Below, piece after piece: positions 24,552-32,457 of a stretch of 64,000 nucleotides of DNA. The notes under the pieces were generated by a model. It was not told the origin of the DNA. It did not search any database and worked only from the letters and a program-made list of their open reading frames with translations. Every line of letters begins with the position of its first letter. The first letter of the stretch is position 1. The DNA is from CANIGN01 sp964538275 (GTDB lineage Bacteria; Bdellovibrionota; UBA2428): assembly GCA_964538275.1 (NCBI GenBank), contig CAZIFW010000006.1, forward strand, positions 19,843 to 83,842, given 5' to 3'. Made by a program: the position numbers and the translations under genes.

Positions 24552-26273
24552 ATGCAGAGGCCTTTATTTGAAGAATTCATAGCCGCTGCACCCAAAACCC
24601 CCGGCTGTTATGTGATGAAGGATGAGGGCGGGACCATCATTTATGTGGGTAAAGCCAAGAACATCCGCAATCGCGTGATGAGTTATTTTCGCGATAACCT
24701 GAGCAGCCCCAAAACTCAGGTTCTGGTTTCTAAGATCAAGGCCATGGAGTTTTTGCAAACCGACACCGAAGTAGAGGCTTTGCTCTTAGAAAACACTCTC
24801 ATTAAAAAGCATCGCCCTCGCTATAATATTCGTCTCAAAGACGACAAAACTTACCCCTATATTTGGATCGATACGCGCCACGATTTTCCGCGCGCTTATT
24901 TTGCCCGCAAGCCTCAGGTGAGTGCGGGGGGCTTGTATTTTGGTCCTTACCCAAGTCCTTTTGCCTTGAGGCAACTTTTACAATTGGCATCTAAAGCATT
25001 TCTATTGCGTGATTGTCGCGATAGCGAATTTGCCAACCGTTCTCGACCTTGTTTGAGCTATCAAATTGGCCAGTGCACGGCACCCTGTGTGCAGTACGTA
25101 GACAAAGAAGCCTATCAGCAACAGGTAAATGAGTTTTTGCGTTTTCTTAAGGGCGAAAACGAAATCCTGCGCGATTTGTGGCAAGAGCAAATGGTCAAAT
25201 CATCTGAGGCTATGAATTATGAGGATGCGGCTCGCTATCGAGATAGGCTTAAGGCCTTAGAGGATTTGCAAAAAGACCAGCGCGCGGTGGACCTGAACGA
25301 CATGAAAAGCCGCGATGTGTGGTGTTACTGGCCCTTTGATTTCTTCACGAATAAGACTGAAGAAAAACAAGATTTTGATTTATTACTTTTGCAGTTTCGC
25401 GATGGAAAATGGTGGGGGCGCAAGCATTTTCCAATACTCTTAGAAGATACAGAGTTAGATCGAGAAGCTTTTATCAGTTTAATTTCTCGTTATTATTTGA
25501 AAGCAGATATCCCTTCAGAAGTTGTTGTTCCTACTGACTTTGATACAAACGAAACAAAAGTTTTAAGTGAGCTTCTTCGTATTGAAAGTGAAGCCCGTCA
25601 ACATTTGCCCTTTGAGTTTGAAAAAGTTCTAACTGTGCAAACAGGTGATAAGTTATGGAAGATTTGGGATTTGGCTCTTTCGAACGCGCGCTCAATGGGT
25701 GAGGAGCAAGGAAAAATCAGAGAGCGTCGTCGCGACTCTGTTCAACAGTTGGCAAAACTATTAAAAATTCCAACTCGCTTAGAGCGCATAGAGTGTTTGG
25801 ATATTTCAAATTTTCAAGGGGCCGAAAACGTGGCTGCATGTGTGGTTTTTATCAATGGAAAAAAAGCACTGGATGAGTATCGAAACTTCATCATTAAAAG
25901 TGTGCAAGGCCAAGATGACTTTGGAAGTTTGCGCGAAGTTGTAAGACGGCGTTATGGAAAACCCGATAGTCCGCGTCCGGATTTGTTGATAGTAGATGGG
26001 GGCCGAGCACAGCTGGAAAGCGTTCAACTTGCCATGAAAGAAATGGATGTAAATTTTCCTGTGGTGGGATTGGCAAAAGCTCGCACAGCACGAGATTTTA
26101 CTTCCTCAGAAGTGGAAGCTAGCTCTGAGCGCTTTTTCTTGCCGGGACAAAAGAATCCCAAAATTATTAAAGAACAATCTGTGTTGCGCTTAGTGACTGA
26201 GATTCGCGACGAAGCCCATCGTTTTGCTATCAGCTTTCACCGCAAACGCCGCGACCAAATCAACGAAGAGTAA
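24552..26273 (+). CDS. uvrC: UvrABC excision nuclease subunit C (C-terminally short)
   Basis: UvrC makes both incisions in nucleotide excision repair. Present are the GIY-YIG nuclease domain (PGCYVMKDEGGTIIYVGKAKNIRNR; residues about 17-95), the UVR motif (MNYEDAARYRDRLKALEDLQ, about 215-240) and the RNase H-like 5' nuclease (CLDISNFQGAENVA; LLIVDGGRAQL). The protein is 573 residues and stops just after the HRFAISFHRKRRDQ block. Normally about 50 residues of a helix-hairpin-helix pair follow there. The TAA stop shares its last two bases with the start of a palindromic repeat element (26272-26328), so the missing domain may have been cut off by that element. There is no strong ribosome-binding site upstream of the ATG. 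Confidence 0.95.
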   Translation: MQRPLFEEFIAAAPKTPGCYVMKDEGGTIIYVGKAKNIRNRVMSYFRDNLSSPKTQVLVSKIKAMEFLQTDTEVEALLLENTLIKKHRPRYNIRLKDDKTYPYIWIDTRHDFPRAYFARKPQVSAGGLYFGPYPSPFALRQLLQLASKAFLLRDCRDSEFANRSRPCLSYQIGQCTAPCVQYVDKEAYQQQVNEFLRFLKGENEILRDLWQEQMVKSSEAMNYEDAARYRDRLKALEDLQKDQRAVDLNDMKSRDVWCYWPFDFFTNKTEEKQDFDLLLLQFRDGKWWGRKHFPILLEDTELDREAFISLISRYYLKADIPSEVVVPTDFDTNETKVLSELLRIESEARQHLPFEFEKVLTVQTGDKLWKIWDLALSNARSMGEEQGKIRERRRDSVQQLAKLLKIPTRLERIECLDISNFQGAENVAACVVFINGKKALDEYRNFIIKSVQGQDDFGSLREVVRRRYGKPDSPRPDLLIVDGGRAQLESVQLAMKEMDVNFPVVGLAKARTARDFTSSEVEASSERFFLPGQKNPKIIKEQSVLRLVTEIRDEAHRFAISFHRKRRDQINEE

Positions 26274-26328
26274 TGTCGAAAAGGTGCCATAGGGGTGTCG
26301 AAAAGGTCTCTGACGCCTAAATGACATT
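26272..26328. repeat. Palindromic repeat element downstream of uvrC
   Basis: This 57-base element is bounded by the inverted hexamers AATGTC (26272-26277) and GACATT (26323-26328). It contains GTCGAAAAGG twice and ends in TCTCTGACGCCTAAAT. Its first 46 bases recur at 37036-37081 with one visible mismatch, and its last 32 bases recur inverted at 36982-37013 with one mismatch. The uvrC stop (+) and the stop of the small minus-strand gene (26327-26329) both fall at its edges. It looks like a REP-type element; no matching transposase is in the window. Confidence 0.65.
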
Positions 26329-26587
26329 ATTGGGGGTCGCGGTCGAATACGTTCGGATTTGGCGCAAACTGTTTGTTGTCATCTTTGTAGAAGGGATTGT
26401 CTTTGCTAACGCGAATTTTTCTGGGGACATTCGCAGAATTTTCTTCTTTGTAAGGTTCTTGATTTTGTTTTTCTTGGAGTGTTTTTAAATCTGAAGTTGC
26501 AACACCGAGTGCAGTGGCTCCGTATTGTTGAGAATTCAGGAGAGACGAAAAGAAAAGGGTAGAAAAAAGACAAAACGCGTAGCGCAT
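26327..26587 (-). CDS. Small secreted protein of unknown function
   Basis: From the Met at 26587 the product is 86 residues: a signal-like hydrophobic start (RYAFCLFSTLFFSSLLNS) and a polar, disordered-looking remainder rich in Asn, Asp, Lys and Pro. The open frame reaches 26605. No family is recognised. Its stop codon lies within the end of the repeat element, so its C-terminus may have been altered by that element. A hairpin with arms GAGTTCA/TGAACTC (26633-26654) lies upstream. Confidence 0.45.
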   Translation of the reverse strand: MRYAFCLFSTLFFSSLLNSQQYGATALGVATSDLKTLQEKQNQEPYKEENSANVPRKIRVSKDNPFYKDDNKQFAPNPNVFDRDPQ

Positions 26588-26745
26588 GGCGGCATAATCT
26601 AACACTTATTATTTCAGTTTGGAATATGTGTTGAGTTCAGGTTTCTTTGAACTCGGCTGACACATTTGCAAAGGTTTTTACAGTTTATTTCTCACAGCTT
26701 AGGGAACTTCTTTGCTAGAAACATACTCGGAGGAAATAGAGGGGT

Positions 26746-26799
26746 ATGAAAATGTTAAAGCGCCTAGTCGTGCATTTGTTTTTAAGAGTTGTTGTTTAG
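26746..26799 (+). CDS. Possible 17-residue hydrophobic micro-ORF
   Basis: In the 234-base gap between two minus-strand genes, an ATG at 26746 opens MKMLKRLVVHLFLRVVV and stops at TAG. It is preceded by GGAGG (26729-26733, 12 bases from the ATG) and GAGGGG (26739-26744, too close for ideal use). A short basic-hydrophobic membrane-seeking peptide is possible, but a frame this short arises easily by chance. Confidence 0.2.
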   Translation: MKMLKRLVVHLFLRVVV

Positions 26800-26821
26800 T
26801 TTAAAAAACTTACGACACAAA

Positions 26822-27595
26822 TTAGTAATTGTAGCTAACCATACCGAGCACGGTAAAGTAATTGCCGTCTCGGCCAAGTTTACCTACAAGAATGTCAGCA
26901 TCTGGCCAAAAGAGTAAATGATAACGAACATCGAGTCCTAAAAAGACTTTGTTCTTGTAAACATCAAACTCAAAACCACCGCCCACACTGCAACCAAAAG
27001 CTGTGGTGCTTACAACACTACCGGTAGCAAACTTATCCGCTACGCTGGGATCTACTCCCGTTGTGGTGGCCGATCCTTTAACGCCTTCTGATCGAAACAT
27101 CATCAATCCGTTGAAGGCAAGGTAGGGGTTCATCAATGAAATTCCGCGAGGAAGGTTGTCGCGATCAAAGGCGTAGCGAACACCCAAGCTCACTGGAATC
27201 ATCACAGTATCCATACTGATATCGATGTTTGCTGTGCTGGTGTTTTGTTCGTTGTAACTTGTTTTGTGAGTGTAGTAACCCACTCCCAATTCACCGCCCC
27301 ACATTTTATCGAAGTAAAATACAAAGCGCAGGCCGAGGTTAAATCCGGCTGAGTTGGCGGCTCCCAGGTCTCCTGTGAATAAACCAGTACCCATTAAAAA
27401 ATTAGTTTGAAAAAATCTTCCAAAGTAGCGGCTTACTTCTTCGTCGAGTTGTACGGGATCACTTTCGAAAGCGCTGTAATCATCGTACATGTTGGAGTTA
27501 ATGCCCACTTGGGCATTTGCGGCAAATGATGCCCCCAAACACATTGTCGCCACAAAAGTCTTTACACAACTGCTTACGTATCTCCCCAAAACCAT
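26822..27595 (-). CDS. Predicted outer-membrane beta-barrel protein
   Basis: The 257-residue product has a signal peptide (VATMCLGASFAANAQ) and alternating strands rich in Gly, Tyr and Phe, for example GFNLGLRFVFYFDKMWGGELGVGYY and VGGGFEFDVYKNKVFLGLDVRY (quoted in part). It ends in VSYNY, an aromatic-terminated last strand. It is probably an OmpA/OmpW-like barrel of unknown role, monocistronic on the minus strand. Confidence 0.72.
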   Translation of the reverse strand: MVLGRYVSSCVKTFVATMCLGASFAANAQVGINSNMYDDYSAFESDPVQLDEEVSRYFGRFFQTNFLMGTGLFTGDLGAANSAGFNLGLRFVFYFDKMWGGELGVGYYTHKTSYNEQNTSTANIDISMDTVMIPVSLGVRYAFDRDNLPRGISLMNPYLAFNGLMMFRSEGVKGSATTTGVDPSVADKFATGSVVSTTAFGCSVGGGFEFDVYKNKVFLGLDVRYHLLFWPDADILVGKLGRDGNYFTVLGMVSYNY

Positions 27596-27695
27596 ACATT
27601 TAGTATAGCCGTCTTAACGTGGAGACCAAAATTGGGACGCAAATTCCCAAACTCACAGTGTAAAGGCCCAAATTGTCGTGATAGCGTCACTGTTT

Positions 27696-28400
27696 ATGGA
27701 CAAGGAACTGACACCTTTTCAATCTAACGTATTAGAAATTTTAGAAAATCGCCGTTTTTGGACGATATTGGCAGGAGCTGCCTTTATTGTACTTGCGGTG
27801 GGTTTTGGCCGTTATTACAGCCAACAATCAGCCAAAAAGGCGGAACGAGTAGCTTCTGACAAGCTTTTCGCAATCGAAAAGGTTGAAGTAGAGGGACTGT
27901 CCCCGAGTTCCAGCATTTTCTCTCAAGACTTTATGAAAAAACGCTTGGAATGGGATGATGCAAAAAAAGCCAAGATTAAAGGCGAGCTGGAATCACTTAT
28001 TGCTGAATTTCCCAAGACAGCCTCTGCTCAGTCTGCACGCATACGATTGGCTGCAATGTCGTATCAAGATTCAAACTTTGAGCAAGCCACAAAATACTTT
28101 GAAGAAGTTATTTCAAAGGGGACAAAAGATTTAGCAGACATTCCTTATTGGAGTGCAAAATTAGGTTTAGCTTATTTGTTGGAAACACAAAAAAAATATG
28201 ACGAAGCGATTACACATTACAAAGATGTGGCTTCTGATGTTAAAAACCCACTGGCAGCTGAAGCGATGTTGTCACAAGTGAGATCTTTAAAAGCAAGCGG
28301 CAAGCTTACTGAGATTGCTCCCATCATTGAAAAAATTAAAACTGAATTCGCGGGCACTTATTATGAATCCGCTGCACGCGCTTACGAAAGCGCTCGGTAG
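27696..28400 (+). CDS. Inner-membrane-anchored TPR protein (YfgM-like)
   Basis: From ATG 27696 the protein has a short cytoplasmic stretch, one membrane helix (FWTILAGAAFIVLAVGFG) and a periplasmic helical-repeat region of about 180 residues (ARIRLAAMSYQDSNFEQATKYFEEV; LAYLLETQKKYDEAITHYKDV). Gene order TPR protein then BamB, ten bases apart, is the same as yfgM-bamB in gammaproteobacteria. There YfgM works with periplasmic chaperones and the SecYEG translocon. Function by analogy is envelope protein folding. Confidence 0.75.
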   Translation: MDKELTPFQSNVLEILENRRFWTILAGAAFIVLAVGFGRYYSQQSAKKAERVASDKLFAIEKVEVEGLSPSSSIFSQDFMKKRLEWDDAKKAKIKGELESLIAEFPKTASAQSARIRLAAMSYQDSNFEQATKYFEEVISKGTKDLADIPYWSAKLGLAYLLETQKKYDEAITHYKDVASDVKNPLAAEAMLSQVRSLKASGKLTEIAPIIEKIKTEFAGTYYESAARAYESAR

Positions 28401-28409
28401 GTTATACGC

Positions 28410-29552
28410 ATGAAGTTGTTCTTATATGCAACTGCGCTATTAGCTGTATCGTGCACAACACTTCCTAAGGGCGCGTTGGATACTTCGCGCTTTACAGGCA
28501 TTGGCATGGTTGAGATTGAGCGCGATCCAAAGTTTGAGCGAGGTCCAGCTTTGGGTTCTTTTGCTTATCCCATTAAATTCAGTGATACCGATTATTTTGT
28601 AGGAACCTTAGGTGGTTCTTTTGGTCGTTTTCACACTCCAAGTGGAAGTTTTAAATGGAAAAAAACTTTTCGTGTGGGTGTAGCTTCGCGTCCAGCGATT
28701 AGAGGAAACCGAGTTTATATCAGCGCAATGGACGGTTTTGTATATGCCTACGATTTACAAAATGGTCGTCAAATTTGGAAAAAGAAACTGAGTGCAGAAT
28801 CTCTTGGTAACTTGGTGATGGGAGAAGATTATCTCTACGTAGCTAGTTCGGATAATATTCTTTGGGCACTGAATGTTCAGACGGGCGATGAGCAATGGAC
28901 TTTACGTCGTCCTTCTCCAAATGCTTCTTACTTTTGGTCCTTGCGTGGTAACACTGCGGGCGTATTGAGTGCTAACAAACAAATTTTGTACCTAGGTTTT
29001 TCAGACGGCGTTGTAGTTGCTCTTAGAGCAAACAGCGGAGAAGTTATTTGGGAGCGAAGTTTTACGCGTCCAGGTCGCTTTCAAGATGCAGATACAGAAC
29101 CTGTTTTATCTCCCGATGGCTCTACGCTTTACATAGCACTTCCAGATCATACGGTGCAGGTGCTTAGAACATCGGATGGTTCTTCTACAGATAGTTATCC
29201 GGATGCCTCTGGTTTTGTTCCCTATGTGAACTTCAAAGAAGGCACCATGATTTACACCACGCCAAACGGAACTGTTCGTAAGTATCAGCTTTCTACTAAG
29301 AAGTTGCTGTGGGAGCTCAGTCTTAAGAAAAGTGGCATTGGTGTTGAGTTCTTTGATCTTAATAATGGTGAACTGTTGATGACCTCAACTCACTTTGGAC
29401 TTCATTTGATTGATTCTAAAACAGGTAAAATGTTGGGCGAGCATTATTTGGGCGAAGGCACATTGGCGCGTCCTATATCGGATGGGTCGCGTGTTTTTGT
29501 AATGACGGGTCGTGGTCGTTTAGCGTTCTTAAAGATTAACAAAAAGATTTAG
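28410..29552 (+). CDS. bamB: BamB-like outer-membrane assembly lipoprotein
   Basis: The 380-residue protein has a lipobox signal (LLAVSC, lipidated Cys 16) and a series of PQQ-type beta-propeller blades (DGFVYAYDLQNGRQIWKKKL; NILWALNVQTGDEQWTL; GVVVALRANSGEVIWERSF; GTVRKYQLSTKKLLWELSL). This is the architecture and size of BamB, the eight-bladed propeller of the BAM complex that inserts outer-membrane barrels. The neighbouring TPR gene supports the call. Its N-terminus after the Cys is short. Confidence 0.82.
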   Translation: MKLFLYATALLAVSCTTLPKGALDTSRFTGIGMVEIERDPKFERGPALGSFAYPIKFSDTDYFVGTLGGSFGRFHTPSGSFKWKKTFRVGVASRPAIRGNRVYISAMDGFVYAYDLQNGRQIWKKKLSAESLGNLVMGEDYLYVASSDNILWALNVQTGDEQWTLRRPSPNASYFWSLRGNTAGVLSANKQILYLGFSDGVVVALRANSGEVIWERSFTRPGRFQDADTEPVLSPDGSTLYIALPDHTVQVLRTSDGSSTDSYPDASGFVPYVNFKEGTMIYTTPNGTVRKYQLSTKKLLWELSLKKSGIGVEFFDLNNGELLMTSTHFGLHLIDSKTGKMLGEHYLGEGTLARPISDGSRVFVMTGRGRLAFLKINKKI

Positions 29553-29561
29553 GACTTTCTT

Positions 29562-30032
29562 ATGAATAAACTTTTTTCACTCGTTGCTTTAACTTTAGTT
29601 TTTGTTGCGCCCGTTCAGGCTGAGAGCGATTACGATTCTATTCGCAGTTGTTTAAATGCTTGGGGTACTCACCCATTCCCTAAAGACAAAAGCCGTGCGG
29701 ATAAAGTACTCAGTCCAAGTGTGAAGGTTTTGGGAATTGGTGGCCGAGACATTGAAGATGCAAACGTCACTGAAAAAGCTTCTCTTGTTTTAATTAAACC
29801 GAGCGTGAATGTGTTGAGCAAATCTACTTTTAGACTTACAAACCCCAAAGGTTGGTACTGTCTCAAAGGTACGGTTGCTGTACTTGGTAAAGCTGAATTC
29901 ATACTTCATTGCAAAGCTAAGATGGCCACAAATAATGGAGATGTAGCAGTGCTCGGCAAAAACGAAAATCAAGAGGGCGGCGTAGCAGTTCTTGGGTCTA
30001 TTCGCGTAAAAACAATCGGCGACTGTAACTAG
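29562..30032 (+). CDS. Secreted protein with repeated VxVLGK strands
   Basis: The 156-residue product has a signal peptide (ending APVQA) and a Cys-containing helical start. After that, short valine-rich strands recur: SVKVLGIG, SVNVLSK, TVAVLGK, DVAVLGK and GVAVLGS, spaced about 15-30 residues. This suggests a small beta-solenoid or stacked-strand fold reminiscent of bactofilin-type rungs, though no family was recognised. It lies nine bases after bamB and may be in its operon, so an envelope role is a reasonable guess. Confidence 0.6.
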   Translation: MNKLFSLVALTLVFVAPVQAESDYDSIRSCLNAWGTHPFPKDKSRADKVLSPSVKVLGIGGRDIEDANVTEKASLVLIKPSVNVLSKSTFRLTNPKGWYCLKGTVAVLGKAEFILHCKAKMATNNGDVAVLGKNENQEGGVAVLGSIRVKTIGDCN

Positions 30033-30053
30033 CTTTTTTGTATAGAGCGTAGC

Positions 30054-30172
30054 GCCTTGGCGAGTGAGCAAAACTTTTTAGATCACTAAAGGGGGCATGG
30101 CCCCCTCTCTTAAGTGCTTTGCACTTAATTCACTCCCTATTGATCTAAAAAGTTTTGCTCACACGCCAAGGC
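30054..30172. repeat. Nested inverted repeat forming a three-stem structure
   Basis: A 32-base arm at 30054-30085 is repeated in inverse at 30141-30172 with one mismatch (31 of 32). The 55 bases between them hold two further perfect hairpins: GGGGGC-ATG-GCCCCC (30091-30105) and TTAAGTGC-TTT-GCACTTAA (30110-30128). A single strand can therefore fold into a long stem topped by two short arms, a Y or T shape. It fills most of the 226-base gap between two plus-strand genes. No coding potential is seen. It could be a non-autonomous mobile element, a structured RNA or an elaborate terminator. Confidence 0.8.
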
Positions 30173-30258
30173 TTTTGCCCTTTCCAAATTGCTTTGGATT
30201 TTTACTTTGGAGAAGAAAATTGCTTACTGTAGCGGATGATGGGTTTTTCCCTTAAACT

Positions 30259-31284
30259 ATGATCATGATTGAGAGTGGCACGGGATGGGCCGGGAAACTT
30301 CAGGATCGTCCTTCATTTATACTCTCTTGGGGTAAAAGCAAAGAAAACCCATCTCTCTTTTACGATCTAGCATCTCTGACAAAAGTTATAGTCACGGGTT
30401 CTCTACTTTTAGAGCTTTGTATGGAGCTCAAAAAAACTATCGAAGAATTCAAAGAACTCACACTCGATACTTTTTTGCCTCAATCATCTGTATCGCTCTC
30501 TAAGCTCAAAGTGGGCGAAGTATGGGAGCATCGTGCCGGATTAAAATCACACTTTTTACTTGATCCCCTAAAGTCAAGAAATGCATTTTCCGGAACTCGC
30601 GCACAATTATGGACGTATGTTTTAGATCAAATTTCACAGCAAGGAATGAGTTCTAACAAAGACTGCGTATACTCTGATTTAGACTTTTGGGTACTCGGTG
30701 CGCTTTTAGAAACACATTATAAAAAAGATCTTAAAGAACTTTGGCAGGATTACAAAAAAAAGTATTCATTGCCTTCAAATGATCTCGTCTATGGTCCGAT
30801 CATGGAAGATGTTGTCGCAACTGAGACTCGTCACCCTATAGGGATAGTGAACGACGACAATGCTTGTTTTATGCAAGGCATTGCGCCCCACGCAGGTTTG
30901 TTTGCAACAGTCGAAGCTGTTTGGGAATGGATGCTTTTGATGCAATTCCACTATGATAAAAACCCAGCTCTTCAGAGTTTTTTTGTGCCTCAAGGCGATA
31001 ATCGTTTTTGGTGTGGATGGGATCGTCCAAGTGAAGAACTTAGCCAAGCGGGCGAGGGGGCTCCTCGCGAGGAAGTGCTGGGGCATCTTGGATATACGGG
31101 AACAGCGCTTTGGTGGGATCCGGTCACACGTTGGGGTGGAGTATTGTTAACCAATAGAGTTTATCCCTCTCATACAGAGGCGAGTAGAGAAGAAGTTAAA
31201 GCCCTTCGAATTAAGTTTTTTAGTTTGTTGTGGCATTCAAACAAAGACGAACTTTGGGCAGCCCTTCAGCAAGAGATAACTTAG
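30259..31284 (+). CDS. Serine beta-lactamase-fold hydrolase (class C-like)
   Basis: The 341-residue protein has the active-site SxxK motif in YDLASLTKVIV (Ser-Leu-Thr-Lys), a YSD motif in the place of YxN (CVYSDLDFWVLGALLE), and GYTGTALWWDP as the third-motif region. This is the pattern of beta-lactamase-related esterases, D-aminopeptidases and penicillin-binding proteins. It lacks a signal peptide, so a cytoplasmic esterase or peptidase is more likely than an antibiotic-inactivating enzyme. Substrate unknown. Two in-frame ATG codons (30259, 30265) could start it. Confidence 0.8.
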   Translation: MIMIESGTGWAGKLQDRPSFILSWGKSKENPSLFYDLASLTKVIVTGSLLLELCMELKKTIEEFKELTLDTFLPQSSVSLSKLKVGEVWEHRAGLKSHFLLDPLKSRNAFSGTRAQLWTYVLDQISQQGMSSNKDCVYSDLDFWVLGALLETHYKKDLKELWQDYKKKYSLPSNDLVYGPIMEDVVATETRHPIGIVNDDNACFMQGIAPHAGLFATVEAVWEWMLLMQFHYDKNPALQSFFVPQGDNRFWCGWDRPSEELSQAGEGAPREEVLGHLGYTGTALWWDPVTRWGGVLLTNRVYPSHTEASREEVKALRIKFFSLLWHSNKDELWAALQQEIT

Positions 31285-31674
31285 TTATTTTTTTCTTCTT
31301 AGTTTTATAGAACCATCAGGACGTTGATTTTTAGATTTGAAGCGCTCAGAAGTGATGCCATTTTTTTTGGGGTTTTTTAAATGACCCCTTTCGTGGGCGC
31401 GCTGACGCCACCTCAAAAAAGATGAACTCTTGAGCTGCATGCGCATAAAAATCACAACATCATCGGGTTTGAGTCCAAATTGTTTTTCTATCAATTCAAA
31501 AGGAGTACGGTCTTCTAGAGCCATACTGATAATACGGTCGTAGTCTGATTCGGGAATGCGAGCGATACGATCTTTTCTGTTCACATCATTCACATAAACA
31601 AAAATAGAGACATTCTTCGAATAGGATTTAACTCGCTTTAAATCCCCATTGAAGGAAAAAGAGAACACATGCAC
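31285..31674 (-). CDS. DUF2805/TIGR03643 family small basic protein
   Basis: The core (about residues 45-105) matches this small conserved family: IISMALEDRTPFELIEKQFGL, then DVVIFMRMQLKSSSFLRWRQR. The family looks like a helix-turn-helix type fold and has no proven function. The annotated frame starts ten bases from the divergent next gene. The family is usually 85-90 residues, so a start at one of the GTG codons near 31593 or 31584 may be truer and would leave room for promoters. The C-terminus is Lys/Arg-rich. Confidence 0.75.
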   Translation of the reverse strand: MHVFSFSFNGDLKRVKSYSKNVSIFVYVNDVNRKDRIARIPESDYDRIISMALEDRTPFELIEKQFGLKPDDVVIFMRMQLKSSSFLRWRQRAHERGHLKNPKKNGITSERFKSKNQRPDGSIKLRRKK

Positions 31675-31684
31675 TCTGTGATCT

Positions 31685-32377
31685 ATGCAAGAAGCAACGA
31701 AGTGGGTTACTCGCCAGAGGTGGGAACATGTTCAATTTTTACACTTCACTGGGGCTGCCGAAGTGGTTCGGTCAGTGCTTCCGAAAGAGCTCGAGCTTGA
31801 TTGTTGGCAAAATGAAGCTGTTCTCTCTGTTGTTCCGTTTCGAATGACTCGCGTGCGATTTCCTGGAGTTCCATCAATTCCAGTTTTATCTAATCTTTGG
31901 GAACTCAATTTACGAACGTATGTTAAGTATAAAAGTCAGAGAGGGGTTTATTTTTTTACACTTGAAAGCAGCAATCCTTTGGCGACATGGGTGGCGCGTA
32001 CTTTTTTTTCACTTCCCTATGCAAATTCAAAACTCCAAGTGAATAAGGCTCATCAAGATAACTTTCACACAATTCATAGAAGAGGAAATCTGAGTTGTGA
32101 AATTGTATGCGACTTGAAGAGCGGCGTTGAGTTTATAAAAAATGACTTTTCGGATTGGGCGACCGAACGCTATTGTCTTTTTAATGTGAAAAAAAATAAG
32201 GTTTATAGGGGAACAGTCTTTCATAATCCTTGGAAGTTAAACGCTTTAGAGGTGAAAAAGTTTGAAGGAAACTTTCTTTCATTAGTGCCAAATGCGGATA
32301 GTTTCAAACTGTATGCATCCAGCTATTGTCGTTTGATTGACGTAAGTTTTAAAGCCTTTGAAATCATGGGTACTTAA
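31685..32377 (+). CDS. DUF2071 (YqjF-like) protein
   Basis: The 230-residue protein matches the DUF2071 family in layout: the N-terminal WEHVQFLHFTGAAEVVRSVLP, then LSVVPFRMTRVRFPGVPSIP and ELNLRTYVKYKSQRGVYFFTLES. Homologues resemble the acetoacetate-decarboxylase fold but no reaction is established. It is divergent from the DUF2805 gene, and a T-rich imperfect hairpin follows at about 32391-32430. Confidence 0.8.
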   Translation: MQEATKWVTRQRWEHVQFLHFTGAAEVVRSVLPKELELDCWQNEAVLSVVPFRMTRVRFPGVPSIPVLSNLWELNLRTYVKYKSQRGVYFFTLESSNPLATWVARTFFSLPYANSKLQVNKAHQDNFHTIHRRGNLSCEIVCDLKSGVEFIKNDFSDWATERYCLFNVKKNKVYRGTVFHNPWKLNALEVKKFEGNFLSLVPNADSFKLYASSYCRLIDVSFKAFEIMGT

Positions 32378-32457
32378 ACCTGATTGAACTGCAAAATGGC
32401 GAGCTATTTTGGAGCTTTTTTGCTTTAGTCTTAACTTAAAATTGACGATAAGTAAGG

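Noticed and set aside
30054..30172. tRNA or tmRNA gene
   Set aside because: The three-stem outline was considered, but there is no CCA end, anticodon arm or T-loop sequence, and the 32-base stem is far too long.
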